Shown: positions 1 through 8,697, numbered from the stretch's first letter. The stretch: 32,449 bases of DNA from Verrucomicrobiaceae bacterium (GCA_005791535.1 SXWH01000123.1:1-32449); one strand, 5' to 3'. Program-made: numbers and translations. Notes: generated from the sequence alone by a model not told the origin.

Positions 1-69
1 AAACTCCCACTCTTCGTCGCTGACATCGGTCGGATATTTGCGTTCTTTGCTCGCGGCTGTTTTGTCCAT
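1..69 (-). CDS. IS5-like family transposase, N-terminal fragment (cut by window edge)
   Basis: The minus strand opens with an ATG whose 23 codons stay open to the left edge. They encode MDKTAASKERKYPTDVSDEE followed by WEF. The Y-P-(S/T)-D-(V/L)-(S/T)-D-E-E-W signature is typical of the extreme N-terminus of IS5-family transposases (the DUF4096-type domain). The DDE catalytic core would lie outside the window, so completeness cannot be judged. The upstream side holds a TATAAA-like box near 100 on the minus strand and a possible element end at about 137. Confidence 0.75.
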   Translation of the reverse strand, partial: MDKTAASKERKYPTDVSDEEWEF

Positions 70-140
70 CCCAAGCTTATGCCAAACGCATAGCTTGTTT
101 ATACAGCTAAAGCATTAGAAAAGTGCCGGACAGGCTCTAG
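1..140 (-). mobile_element. Probable end of an IS5-family insertion sequence
   Basis: The transposase start lies close to the sequence GAGCCTGTCCGGCACTT read on the minus strand (121-137), which has the look of an IS terminal inverted repeat. It abuts CTAG at 137-140, which fits the YTAR or TA target preference of several IS5 subgroups. The other end is outside the window, so the inverted repeat cannot be confirmed. An imperfect hairpin (73-82 with 88-96) lies just upstream of the transposase start. Confidence 0.4.
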
Positions 141-322
141 GCGCATTCAATTCCGAGCCCCCGCTCCTTGGCGTCCGGTTTCCCGTCCGCTGCATCACGC
201 TTCACCTCCACACAAGGTCCCCACCTCATGCAGATAGAGCGAGAGTTTATAAAATCTCGGCGGAAGCTATCGTTTGGAACCTAACTTGCCTAGTACGGTG
301 TACTACGTAATCTCCAGTGTAG
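141..322. other. Intergenic stretch with no recognisable gene
   Basis: This lies between the presumed IS end and the 3' end of the beta-propeller gene. I see no convincing ORF and no RNA fold beyond a short GAGA..TCTC dyad near 241-267 that has an AT-rich centre. Confidence 0.4.
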
Positions 323-1840
323 TCATCGCCGTGCTTTGCCGACGAGGTCGTAGCAGAGAAGGGCATCCTGGTCCCGAATGAAAAGCCTTCCGTCCTTGAT
401 CACTGGATGTGGCCAGCTGCTGCCGTTGACGGTTGCGAGTTTGAAGACGCCTTTCTGGGAGTATCCGGTCGGCGAGGCTTCGATAAGCGCCATGATTCCA
501 TCCTGATAACGGAAGTAAAGTCCACCGTCCGCGGTAATTACCGCAGCGCTTTCCTTTCCGGGGCCGCGCTCCTTTTCCCAGACCACCTTGCCGGTTTTCC
601 ATTCAATGCAGATTGGGAACCCATTGTTATGTCCCTTTCCAGCGTAGATATAATCGCCAATACGTACCATGCCGCCGTGGTGATTCTGGAAAACGCCGGC
701 GTTCAGCCAGTACTGCTCGTCGGCAAAAACGGGCGACCCGGGAATTTTCACCGGGCCGGGTTCGTCGCCCTTCACTCCGCGGGCCTTGTTCAAGTCGGAT
801 TCGATACGGCTCATTTCGGGCTTCAATTCCTGCACGAGTTTGTCCGCGGCCTCGTAGGCTGAAGTTCCCTTTTCGTGTTTCGAGCGCGCATCACGCCGGG
901 ATTCGATCGTCTTTTTGAGTTCCTCAAGCTTCCGGGTGAGTTCCGCCACTTTTGCCTCGTCGACCTTCGGTGCCGCGACTGCGGATGCAGTTGCATCCTT
1001 TGTGATCTTCAGCAGCGCTGCGCCGGTTCCGTATCCGCTGGAAACGAAAACATAGTCGTCCCACACGAGCGGCGTCGGAATCACAGCGGTACCGTTGGCG
1101 ACGCGATTGTAGTGCCAGAGAAGCTTCCCGGTTTTTGCATCCACGCCGATTGCGCCTTTGCCTACCATGGTCACGTATTGCCGGATACCGCCGGCATTCG
1201 AAATCACCGCTCCCGTGTAGCCGGCGCCGTCGTGGCCTTTACCCGAAAGTGTGTATGCGGTTTTCCAAATCACCGAGCCGGTCTTTTTGTCGAGTGCGGC
1301 GACCACCGCAGAATCGGAGCCCGGAACCACGATGAGATTATTGCCATCCACGAGCGGCGATTCGCTGAACTGCCATGTCGGCTTGGAGCCACCGAAGTCC
1401 GTCGCGAGACTCCTTTTCCAAACAACCGAGCCATCCTGCGCTTTCACGCAGACGAGGTCGCCTTCGGAACTCACGGCGTAGATGAGCGGGCCGTCGACCG
1501 TGGGGGTGGAATTGCACTCTCCGCCCTTTTCACAAATTGGCGCGGCCCACAGTTCCTTCTGTGTGGCGAGATCGAGCGCAACGATGAATTGCCCGCCTTT
1601 GCGCGATGCCGTGGTGAAAATGCGGCCGTCTGCGATGGAGACACTTGCCATGCCTTTGCCGAGCTTCTCCGCCTTCCAGAGCAGCTCCGGTCCGGTCTCG
1701 GGCCATTGTTTGAGCAGGCCCTTGTCCGGATAAACGCCGTCACGGTTAGTGCCGCGCCATTGCGGAACGTCGCCGGTTGCCGCGATGGCGGCGGACGATG
1801 CGAGGGCGATTGCTGAAAGGAAGATGCGGGATGATTTCAT
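323..1840 (-). CDS. Exported PQQ-like beta-propeller protein
   Basis: The 505-aa product starts at ATG with a signal peptide (residues 1-21, cleavage near AIAA). It continues with PQWRG (26-30) and repeated blades of the form ALDKKTGSVIWK, VDAKTGKLLWHY and WKTGKVVWEK. These are the PQQ-binding-like (outer-membrane-assembly BamB or alcohol-dehydrogenase type) propeller repeats common in Planctomycetes and Verrucomicrobia. A charged segment at about 292-355, rich in E, K and R with heptad spacing, interrupts the propeller and is predicted to form a coiled coil, which is an uncommon insertion. I see no quinoprotein dehydrogenase active-site motif, so a binding or scaffold role is more likely than catalysis. 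Substrate is unknown. Confidence 0.85.
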   Translation of the reverse strand: MKSSRIFLSAIALASSAAIAATGDVPQWRGTNRDGVYPDKGLLKQWPETGPELLWKAEKLGKGMASVSIADGRIFTTASRKGGQFIVALDLATQKELWAAPICEKGGECNSTPTVDGPLIYAVSSEGDLVCVKAQDGSVVWKRSLATDFGGSKPTWQFSESPLVDGNNLIVVPGSDSAVVAALDKKTGSVIWKTAYTLSGKGHDGAGYTGAVISNAGGIRQYVTMVGKGAIGVDAKTGKLLWHYNRVANGTAVIPTPLVWDDYVFVSSGYGTGAALLKITKDATASAVAAPKVDEAKVAELTRKLEELKKTIESRRDARSKHEKGTSAYEAADKLVQELKPEMSRIESDLNKARGVKGDEPGPVKIPGSPVFADEQYWLNAGVFQNHHGGMVRIGDYIYAGKGHNNGFPICIEWKTGKVVWEKERGPGKESAAVITADGGLYFRYQDGIMALIEASPTGYSQKGVFKLATVNGSSWPHPVIKDGRLFIRDQDALLCYDLVGKARR

Positions 1841-1961
1841 CGAGTGGGAGACCTCGAATTGAGCGGCGCATTAGTCGAAATACTGCGTTTCCATGGCCGG
1901 GCGATTTTCAGAAAAAACCATTCCCCCGGCGAGCGGCATGCCGCACCCTCGTCGGGCGAAT

Positions 1962-2720
1962 ATGAAACCAAGATTGAACGGGAAAATTGCAGTCGTCACC
2001 GGAGCAGGCTCGGGCATCGGTCGCGCCATCGCCGAGCGGCTTGCAGCGGATGGTGCCGATATTTATGCGCTCGATCTTGCAGTCGCGCAGGTGAAGGAAA
2101 CCGTGGAATCGATTACAGGCGCGGGCGGTCGGTGCACGGCGCTCGCAGCCGATGTGTCGGATACCGAGGCGATGCGCGCAGCATTTGCCGGGATTCCGAG
2201 GCTGGACGTTCTCGTGAACAACGCGGGCATCGCGCACATCGGCAACGTCGGCTCGACGAGTGCGGCTGATATGGATCGACTGTATGCTGTGAATGTCCGC
2301 GGCGTTTACCATGGTCTGCATTTCGGGGTGGGGAAGATGGGGCCGGGAAGCGCGATTGTGAACATCTGCTCCGTCGCTGCAAAGCTCGGCATCTCGGACC
2401 GCTTTGCTTATTCGATGACCAAAGGTGCCGTGCTCAGTATGACGATGAGTGTCGCGCGTGACTACGTGGCGCAGGGAATCCGCTGCAACTGCGTTTGTCC
2501 CGCCCGGATCCACACCCCGTTTGTCGAAGGATATCTCGAAAAGAACTACCCCGACACCAAGGACGAAATGTTCGCGAAGCTCGCGGCCTGGCAGCCGATC
2601 GGGCGGATGGGAACGCCCGCGGAAGTGGCATCGCTTGTAGCCTTTCTCGTTTCGGACGAAGCGGCATTCGTCACGGGCAGCGCGTACGACATTGATGGTG
2701 GCGTAACGCTGCTCCGCTAG
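1962..2720 (+). CDS. Short-chain dehydrogenase/reductase (SDR)
   Basis: The 252-aa protein is a classical SDR. It has the NAD(P)-binding TGAGSGIG at 13-20, NNAG at 86-89, the catalytic S137, Y150 and K154 (YSMTK), and the C-terminal SAYDIDGG element. D38 after the second beta strand (YALDLA) suggests NAD preference over NADP, as inferred from the family. The ATG at 1962 is preferred because homology begins right after it, although the frame is open from 1893. It is convergent with pheT, with only three bases between the stop codons. The substrate cannot be told from sequence; a sugar or 3-hydroxyacyl-type alcohol is possible. Confidence 0.88.
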   Translation: MKPRLNGKIAVVTGAGSGIGRAIAERLAADGADIYALDLAVAQVKETVESITGAGGRCTALAADVSDTEAMRAAFAGIPRLDVLVNNAGIAHIGNVGSTSAADMDRLYAVNVRGVYHGLHFGVGKMGPGSAIVNICSVAAKLGISDRFAYSMTKGAVLSMTMSVARDYVAQGIRCNCVCPARIHTPFVEGYLEKNYPDTKDEMFAKLAAWQPIGRMGTPAEVASLVAFLVSDEAAFVTGSAYDIDGGVTLLR

Positions 2721-2723
2721 CGG

Positions 2724-5078
2724 CTATTCGCGCAGCGTGACGCCGAGCAACTTGAGGCGATCCTTCAGCCGTGAGTGTGCCGCGTTCACTTCGTCCGCAG
2801 TGAGCGTGCGCTCCGTGCTGCGGTAGGTGAGCGAGTAGGCGACGGACTTCTGGTCGGCAGGAATCTTGGCCCCGGTCGGGTCGGTGAACACATCGAACAG
2901 TTCAACGCCGGCGAGCAGCGGTTCATTTCCTTTCGCGAGCGCGTCCGCGATTTGGGCGTGTGCGAGCGAGAGTGGTGCGAGCATCGCGATGTCGCGGGTC
3001 GTCGCGGGGAACCGTGGGATTTCACGGTACTTCTTCGCAGCATCCGGCGATGAAGCCTTCCACATCGCGGTGAGGTCGATTTCGGCGAAAAGCACCGGCG
3101 CTGCGGAGTCGAGCGCACGCGCGTCGGCTGGCCAGAGCTGTCCGGCGAAGCCGCACGGTTTGCCGTTCATCTTCACGGTCAGTGCGAGTGCGAGCGCCGG
3201 ATTGCTGTCCTTCTCAAACGTGAGTCCCGAACCGAGCGCGGCAGAGAGCATCGCCTTGAGATCATACAGGTCTGCAGCGCGTCCCTCCGCCGAGCGCCAG
3301 TTGCGGTCGTTGAGCGAGCCGGAAATTGCGACTGCTGCGTGCAGGAATTCCTCCGGGCGCTGTGTGCCGAACACGCGCCCGATTTCGAAAAGCCGCACCG
3401 ATTGCGCACCGGCCCGGTAGTTTTCGCGAACGGCTGTCAGCAACCCGTGGACGAGGGCGGGCCGCAAAACGACCTGCTCTTCGAGCATCGGATTTTTCAC
3501 CCGGAGGCAATTCTCCGGCGCGGTCTGCGTGTAGGCGAGGCCGAGCGGCTGTGCAGGCACGAGCGTGATGCTTCGTGCCTCGTGAAGGCCCTGCGCGGCA
3601 AATGCGCGCCGAATGGCCATCGAGCGGTCGTAATTCCGATCCGTTCCGCTCGCACTGGCGAAGCGCGCCTGCGCGCGGCCGGGGATTGCCTCCATTCCCA
3701 CCACGCGAGCGATTTCCTCGATCAGGTCCACCTCGCGTGTGAGGTCCGGACGGAATGCCGGCGGCTCCCAGCCCTCCGCCGTCTTTGTCAGACCAAATCC
3801 CGTGAGGATCGCATCGACGCGCGCTTCATCGACTTCGATGCCGATGAGCTTCGCTATGCGGCTGCTGCGGAGCGGAATGCTTGCACGCTGCGCGGCATTT
3901 GTGTCCCCGACAGCGTTCAGTTGTGCAGGCGTTCCTCCTGCAAGTTCCAAGATCAATTTGGTGGCGCGTTCGCTCGCCGGGATGACGCCCTCGATATTCA
4001 CGCCGCGCTCGAAGCGGTAGCTCGAGTCGCTCGAAAGTCCGAGCGTGCGCGATGTCCGGCGGATGCTCTGCGGCTGAAATACCGCGCTCTCAAGAATCAC
4101 GTTCGTCGTGGCCTCGGTTACGCCCGTATCCTCGCCACCCATCACGCCTGCGATCGCCACTGCGCGCTTCGCGTCGGCGATCACGATTTGTCCTGCCGTC
4201 AGCTTGTATGTCTTCCCGTCGAGCGCAAGAAACTCCTCGCCTTCGGCTGCGTCGCGCACTTGCAGCGTGCCGTCCAGCTTGTCCGCATCGAATGCGTGAA
4301 GCGGTTGTCCTGTTTCGAGCAGCACGAGATTTGTGATATCGACGATGTTGTTGATCGACCGCAGTCCCACGGCCTCCAGCTTTATGCGGAGCCAGTCCGG
4401 CGAAGCCCCGACCTTCACACCGGAAATCGCGCGCGCCGTGTAGAGCGGGCACTTTGCCGCATCGGCCACTGTGATTCCACCAGCGCCCGAAGGCTGCGTA
4501 GCAGCAGGCAGTTTCGCGCACAACGGCTTCGCCGTCAAAGTGGCGATCTCGCGTGCGATGCCGATCACGCTCAACAAGTCCGGCCGGTTCGGTGTCACCT
4601 CCAAATCGAGGATCGTATCCGCTTTGAATACCTCCGATATCGGCGCGCCGACACGGGCGTCTGCGGGCAGGATCATCAGCCCCTCGGCATCCTCCGCGAG
4701 ATTCAGCTCCTTTGCGGAGCACAGCATACCGTTGGAATCCACATCGCGAAGCTTGCCTGCCTTGATTTTGAAATTGCCCGGCAAAACCGCGCCCGGCTGG
4801 GCGAGAGGAATCTTGTCGCCGACCTTCTGGTTACTTGCTCCGGTTACGATCTGGCGCAGCGTGCCCGTTCCTTCATCGACCTGGCAGACGTTCAGACGGT
4901 CCGCATTCGGGTGTTTATTCTGCGACACGAGCTGACACACGACGACGAATGGAAAATCCGCTCCGCGCGATTCGATGCCCTCGACCTCGACGCCCGCCAT
5001 CGTGAGCAAATCCACAAGAGCGGGAACGGTCGGCGGAAGTTCGACGAGTTCACGGAGCCAGTTGAGCGATACTTTCAT
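2724..5078 (-). CDS. pheT: Phenylalanyl-tRNA synthetase beta subunit
   Basis: This full-length 784-aa subunit (E. coli about 795) pairs with PheS in an alpha2-beta2 enzyme that charges tRNA-Phe in the cytoplasm. It begins MKVSLNWLRELVELP. An EMAP/OB-type tRNA-binding domain follows at about 40-150 (VCQLVSQNKHPNADRLNVCQ). The B3/B4 editing domain comes next, then B5, then the catalytic-like core (FRPDLTREVDLIEEIARVVG). A C-terminal FDX-ACB domain starts near 690 (FPATTRDIAML). The usual upstream partner pheS is absent: the next gene upstream is rtcR, 93 bases away on the same strand. Confidence 0.97.
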   Translation of the reverse strand: MKVSLNWLRELVELPPTVPALVDLLTMAGVEVEGIESRGADFPFVVVCQLVSQNKHPNADRLNVCQVDEGTGTLRQIVTGASNQKVGDKIPLAQPGAVLPGNFKIKAGKLRDVDSNGMLCSAKELNLAEDAEGLMILPADARVGAPISEVFKADTILDLEVTPNRPDLLSVIGIAREIATLTAKPLCAKLPAATQPSGAGGITVADAAKCPLYTARAISGVKVGASPDWLRIKLEAVGLRSINNIVDITNLVLLETGQPLHAFDADKLDGTLQVRDAAEGEEFLALDGKTYKLTAGQIVIADAKRAVAIAGVMGGEDTGVTEATTNVILESAVFQPQSIRRTSRTLGLSSDSSYRFERGVNIEGVIPASERATKLILELAGGTPAQLNAVGDTNAAQRASIPLRSSRIAKLIGIEVDEARVDAILTGFGLTKTAEGWEPPAFRPDLTREVDLIEEIARVVGMEAIPGRAQARFASASGTDRNYDRSMAIRRAFAAQGLHEARSITLVPAQPLGLAYTQTAPENCLRVKNPMLEEQVVLRPALVHGLLTAVRENYRAGAQSVRLFEIGRVFGTQRPEEFLHAAVAISGSLNDRNWRSAEGRAADLYDLKAMLSAALGSGLTFEKDSNPALALALTVKMNGKPCGFAGQLWPADARALDSAAPVLFAEIDLTAMWKASSPDAAKKYREIPRFPATTRDIAMLAPLSLAHAQIADALAKGNEPLLAGVELFDVFTDPTGAKIPADQKSVAYSLTYRSTERTLTADEVNAAHSRLKDRLKLLGVTLRE

Positions 5079-5171
5079 AAAAAATGTGCGCGGAGGTAAG
5101 GCGAATGAGGCGTCATCCGCAAGCCTTTGCCTTTCTCGCTTCGGAGCGAAGGAAAACGCCCGGCGCTCCTG
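5079..5171. other. Short gap between rtcR and pheT
   Basis: These 93 bases separate two minus-strand genes. The pheT start is preceded, on the minus strand, by a T-run and CCTCCGCG with no Shine-Dalgarno sequence. No strong terminator hairpin followed by a U-tract is visible for rtcR, so read-through into pheT is possible. Confidence 0.35.
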
Positions 5172-6767
5172 CTAGCCGCCCCGAACCTTTTTCCAGTCGA
5201 GCCCGAATCGTGCGAGGTACTTGCGAAGACGGTCGGCGTCGTTGGTGACTTTGCGCTTCCCCCGCGAGACGGCGAAGAGGCGGCGGCCGGCGTCGCTGGC
5301 GCTCTCGCTCGTGCGGCAGATGCGGATGACGGCGGCGAGCTGCGCGCGGTCGAAGAGGTCGGTTTTTGCGAGCGCCCCGGGGCCGAGGACTTCGGCGAGG
5401 ATGGCTTCGTCGGGCGAATTGCTCGGCGCGCCGGCCCATGCGGTGCGTAGGCGCGCAATCTCGGCATCGAGCACGGCGCGGGTGATGCGGCCGCCGGGAG
5501 CCAGCGTGGTCATGCGGGTGATGGCGGCATTCAGGTCGCGGAAGTTCGCGCTCCATTTTGCATCCGGGCTGCGGGCAAATGCGATGAACGCGGCGCGCAC
5601 GTCCTTTGCGATAGTCACGCGTTTGCCGAGTCGCGCGGAGGCGGCGTCGAGCTCGTGGTCGAGGTTGGGCTCAATGTCTTCGCTGCGCTGTGCGAGGCCG
5701 GGCAGGCGGAAGCTCCACAGGTTGATGCGAGCGAGCAGGTCTTCGCGAAAGCGGCCCTTGCGGACGTCCTCGGAAAGGTCGCGATTTGTCCCGGCGATGA
5801 GCTGGAAATCGCTCGCGACCTCGGTATCCGATCCGACGGGAAGGAAGCGTTTGTCTTCCAGCGCGCGCAGCAACATCGCTTGTTCATCGAGTCCGAGTTC
5901 GCCGATTTCATCGAGGAAAAGCAACCCGCCGTCCGCCGAGCGGAGCAAGCCGGGACGCGAATTCTGCGCGCCGGTGAATGCGCCGCGGACGTGACCGAAC
6001 AGCGCGCTCATCGAGGAGTCTCCGCGCAGCGTGGCGCAGTTCACCTCCACGAAATCGCCCGCGAGCTGGTGGCGTGTCTTCTTCAATTCAAACACCCGCC
6101 GCGCGAGCTGCGATTTCCCCGCGCCGGTCGGCCCCATAAGCAGCATTGGGTGTTTCGACGCGATGGCGACGTGCTCGATTTCCTCGATCATCTTGTTGAA
6201 CGCCGCATTGCGCGTCGCGATGCCGCTCTTCAGCGCAGCCCGCGCCTGCAGCTGCTCCTGCTGATGCCGGATGGCGATTCGGTCGTAGCGCGAGAGATCG
6301 AGGTCGATGACGGAAAACTCGCCCAGCCCGTCGCGTTTCGGCGGCGAAGTCTGCAACAGCCGCGCGGGAATTCGCCGCGATTCCGCCAGAAGAAAGAGAC
6401 AAATCTGCGCGACGTGTGTGCCGGTGGTGATGTGGACGAGGTAGTCTTCTTTCGCCGGGTCAAATTTCCGAGACTGGGCAAAGTCCGCGAGCTTTCCATA
6501 CACCTCCTCGAAGTCCCACGGGTTCTCAAACTCCACGCACGACAGCCGCACTTCCGTCTCCGGAGAAACGCTCTCGATATCCGCCGCGACGACCTCCGCG
6601 AGCGTCTTGTGCTTTCGGTCGTGCAGCAGCTCAAAGCGGTGCACGAGCAGCTCCTCGTGCTGGCAGACGGACACGCTAGGACGCCATTCCGACCACCGTC
6701 CGGGTCCGCTCCCGCGGTCGAGTGAGGTGCCGAGCAGTCCGATGACTATGGTTTTCTTGGATGGCAT
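5172..6767 (-). CDS. rtcR: RtcR, sigma-54-dependent activator of RNA-repair genes
   Basis: This product is 531 aa, almost exactly the length of E. coli RtcR. Residues 1 to about 180 form the RtcR-specific CARF-like sensor domain (KKTIVIGLLGTSLD, then LVHITTGTHVAQICLFLLAE). This domain is known to repress the ATPase until an RNA-derived ligand binds. The AAA+ core has Walker A GPTGAGKS (212-219), the sigma-54-contacting GAFTGA loop (262-267) and Walker B LLFLDEIGE (282-290). A C-terminal DNA-binding segment ends NDADRLRKYLARFGLDWKKV. The ATG at 6767 was chosen because MPSKKTIVIG matches the family start; the frame is open much further upstream. It is divergent from rsr, the expected layout for a regulator and its target. 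Confidence 0.96.
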   Translation of the reverse strand: MPSKKTIVIGLLGTSLDRGSGPGRWSEWRPSVSVCQHEELLVHRFELLHDRKHKTLAEVVAADIESVSPETEVRLSCVEFENPWDFEEVYGKLADFAQSRKFDPAKEDYLVHITTGTHVAQICLFLLAESRRIPARLLQTSPPKRDGLGEFSVIDLDLSRYDRIAIRHQQEQLQARAALKSGIATRNAAFNKMIEEIEHVAIASKHPMLLMGPTGAGKSQLARRVFELKKTRHQLAGDFVEVNCATLRGDSSMSALFGHVRGAFTGAQNSRPGLLRSADGGLLFLDEIGELGLDEQAMLLRALEDKRFLPVGSDTEVASDFQLIAGTNRDLSEDVRKGRFREDLLARINLWSFRLPGLAQRSEDIEPNLDHELDAASARLGKRVTIAKDVRAAFIAFARSPDAKWSANFRDLNAAITRMTTLAPGGRITRAVLDAEIARLRTAWAGAPSNSPDEAILAEVLGPGALAKTDLFDRAQLAAVIRICRTSESASDAGRRLFAVSRGKRKVTNDADRLRKYLARFGLDWKKVRGG

Positions 6768-6773
6768 AAAGCA

Positions 6774-6798
6774 GGCGCGTTTAAGCGCAGAACGCGCC
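6774..6798. promoter_or_regulatory. Inverted repeat, possible RtcR enhancer site
   Basis: A perfect 8-bp inverted repeat GGCGCGTT (6774-6781) and AACGCGCC (6791-6798) flanks a 9-bp spacer. It begins seven bases upstream of the rtcR start and lies about 113 bp upstream of the -24 element of the candidate sigma-54 promoter. That distance is normal for a bacterial enhancer-binding protein. RtcR binding is inferred from position only. It could equally be a hairpin in the rtcR leader. Confidence 0.35.
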
Positions 6799-6910
6799 GA
6801 AAAGATAAGATAAGCACTGGCGGTGTCACGGACGAAAAGCCGCCCAAACAGCGCGAAAATGGTCTTTTTCCAGAGAAGAACCGGGTTTTCGCCGGCAGCC
6901 GTGGCACGCG

Positions 6911-6926
6911 TGGCACGTTGCGAGCA
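6911..6926 (+). promoter_or_regulatory. Candidate sigma-54 promoter for the Ro60/Y RNA/rtc genes
   Basis: TGGCACG at 6911-6917 matches the -24 consensus exactly. GAGCA at 6922-6926 puts the essential GC of the -12 element exactly 12 bp after the -24 GG. The two bases before that GC are GA instead of TT, so the -12 element is imperfect. The predicted start near 6937 gives a leader of roughly 95 nt before rsr. A second TGGCAC starts nine bases upstream (6902) but has no correctly spaced GC. RtcR just upstream is an obligate sigma-54 activator, which supports the call. Confidence 0.6.
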
Positions 6927-7030
6927 ATAGGGAGAATCCGTCGCTGACCACCGCAGCAGTTGCCGGGAAACCGGACCTGCCAGCGGAGTGAGCGACGCAA
7001 CTTTAACGAAACACATCAACACACACGACT

Positions 7031-8602
7031 ATGGCAAACACATCGCTCTTTCAGACTATCGCTGGAAAACTCCTGCCCCGCACGAATGCGCGGAACGAGG
7101 CGGGAGGCGCGGCTTATTCGCTGACGGCGAAGCAGGCGCTCGCTCAATACGCGATGACCGGCGCGCTGAATTCGACCTTTTACGCAAACGCGGAGACGCA
7201 ACTCGACAAGACGCTGAAGTTCGCCGCGGAGGTGTCGGCGGAGTATGTCGCGAAGACGGCGGTTTACTGCCGTGAGCGTGGCCACATGAAGGACATGCCC
7301 GCCCTGCTGGCGGCGACGCTGGCGCAGCGCGATGGTGCGTTGCTGACCCGCATCTTCGACCGCGTGGTGGATGACGGAAAGATGCTGCGCAACTTTGTGC
7401 AGATCGTCCGCAGCGGCGTGACGGGGCGGAAGTCCCTCGGCTCGGCTCCGAAGCGGCTGGTGCAAAACTGGTTCGCGACGCGGAGCGACGAGCAGGTGTT
7501 CCGCGCTAGCGTGGGCCAGAGCCCTTCGCTGGCGGACGTCGTAAAGATGGTCCATCCGCGTTCGCAAACGCCGGAGCGTGCTGCGCTTTATGCGTGGCTC
7601 GTCGGCCGTGAGCACGATGCGTCGGCGCTGCCTGCGGTCGTGCGGCAGTTTGAGGATTTCAAGCTGAAGCAAGGGACGTCGGTGCCGGATGTTCCGTTTC
7701 AAATGCTGACGGCGCTGCCGCTCGGAAAGGCCGAGTGGACGGAGATCGCCCGCGTCGCGCCTTGGCAGATGACGCGGATGAATCTGAACACCTTCCTGCG
7801 TCATGGAGTTTTCTCCGACAAGGAAATGACCCGACGGATCGCGGAACGGCTGCGGGATCCGGAGAAAGTGCGGCGTTCGCGCTGCTTTCCGTATCAGCTT
7901 CTGGCTGCGTATCGGAACGCGGAAAAGGGAATCCCGACTGTCGTGACGAACGCGCTGCAAGATGCGCTGGAGATCGCGACCGAAAACGTGCCGCGGTTCA
8001 CGGGGAAAGTGTGGGTTTTTCCAGACATCTCGGGCTCGATGCACTCGGCGATTACCGGCGAGCGCAAAAGCTTGACGTCAAAGGTCCGCTGCATCGACAT
8101 CGCGGCGTTGATCGCTGCGACGGTCCTGCGCCGTGCGGATGATGCCGGTGTGCTGCCTTTCGAAAGCAAGGCGGTGAACGTGCGGCTGAACGGTCGCGAC
8201 ACGATCATGTCGAACGCCGAGAAACTGGCCGCGCTGCCTGCAGGTGGAACGAACTGTTCCGCGCCGCTGGCGGAGTTGAACCGGACGAAAGCGGACGGCG
8301 ATCTGGTCATCTACGTTTCGGACAACGAGTCGTGGATGGATTCGCCTAACTACGGACGATTCAACGGCGCTCCCGCAACGGAGACCATGCGGCAGTGGTC
8401 GATCTTCAAGCAGCGCAACCCGCGTGCGCGGCTCGTGTGTCTGGACATCCAGCCATACGCGACGACTCAGGCGAGCGAGCGTGCGGACATCCTGAACATC
8501 GGGGGCTTCGGCGACTCGGTGTGGGAGATCATCGCGGCGTTTGCAAACGGTGAACTTTCGCCGGCCCACTGGGTCGGCGAGATCGAAAAAATCGCGCTTT
8601 AG
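7031..8602 (+). CDS. rsr: Ro60/TROVE-domain RNA-binding protein (Rsr)
   Basis: At 523 aa this is close to Deinococcus Rsr. Residues about 20-310 form the TROVE ring of HEAT-like helices, including ALAQYAMTGALNSTFY and VKMVHPRSQTPERAALYAWL. Residues 325-523 are a von Willebrand A domain whose metal-ion-dependent adhesion site is DISGS (D332, S334, S336). Ro60 rings bind misfolded RNA ends in the central hole and Y RNA on the outer surface; in Deinococcus the Y RNA tethers Ro to polynucleotide phosphorylase. The start ATG is preceded by an A/C-rich leader (ACACATCAACACACACGACT) with no Shine-Dalgarno sequence. It sits directly upstream of the Y RNA array, as expected for its RNA partners. Confidence 0.96.
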   Translation: MANTSLFQTIAGKLLPRTNARNEAGGAAYSLTAKQALAQYAMTGALNSTFYANAETQLDKTLKFAAEVSAEYVAKTAVYCRERGHMKDMPALLAATLAQRDGALLTRIFDRVVDDGKMLRNFVQIVRSGVTGRKSLGSAPKRLVQNWFATRSDEQVFRASVGQSPSLADVVKMVHPRSQTPERAALYAWLVGREHDASALPAVVRQFEDFKLKQGTSVPDVPFQMLTALPLGKAEWTEIARVAPWQMTRMNLNTFLRHGVFSDKEMTRRIAERLRDPEKVRRSRCFPYQLLAAYRNAEKGIPTVVTNALQDALEIATENVPRFTGKVWVFPDISGSMHSAITGERKSLTSKVRCIDIAALIAATVLRRADDAGVLPFESKAVNVRLNGRDTIMSNAEKLAALPAGGTNCSAPLAELNRTKADGDLVIYVSDNESWMDSPNYGRFNGAPATETMRQWSIFKQRNPRARLVCLDIQPYATTQASERADILNIGGFGDSVWEIIAAFANGELSPAHWVGEIEKIAL

Positions 8603-8697
8603 AAAAGGCGCGTCCCCGGCGGTGACCGCGAGTCATCGCCGGGGTGGGCGGCGGCCTGGAGTCGCTGCCGACTGTTCTTTGATTCAACAACTTTCTA
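8603..8697 (+). other. Structured spacer with two hairpins
   Basis: Just after the rsr stop, 8614-8626 pairs with 8632-8644 (13 bp, one G.U) around a CGCGA loop. A second hairpin pairs 8647-8653 with 8663-8669 (7 bp). Neither is followed by a good U-tract. They may stabilise the 3' end of rsr mRNA, mark a processing point between mRNA and Y RNAs, or act as a weak attenuator. They do not carry the Y RNA stem signature. Confidence 0.5.

Noticed and set aside
3339-5099. 586-aa plus-strand ORF opposite pheT
   Set aside because: It is the antisense shadow of a clearly conserved synthetase gene and is Arg/Cys/His-rich without any domain.
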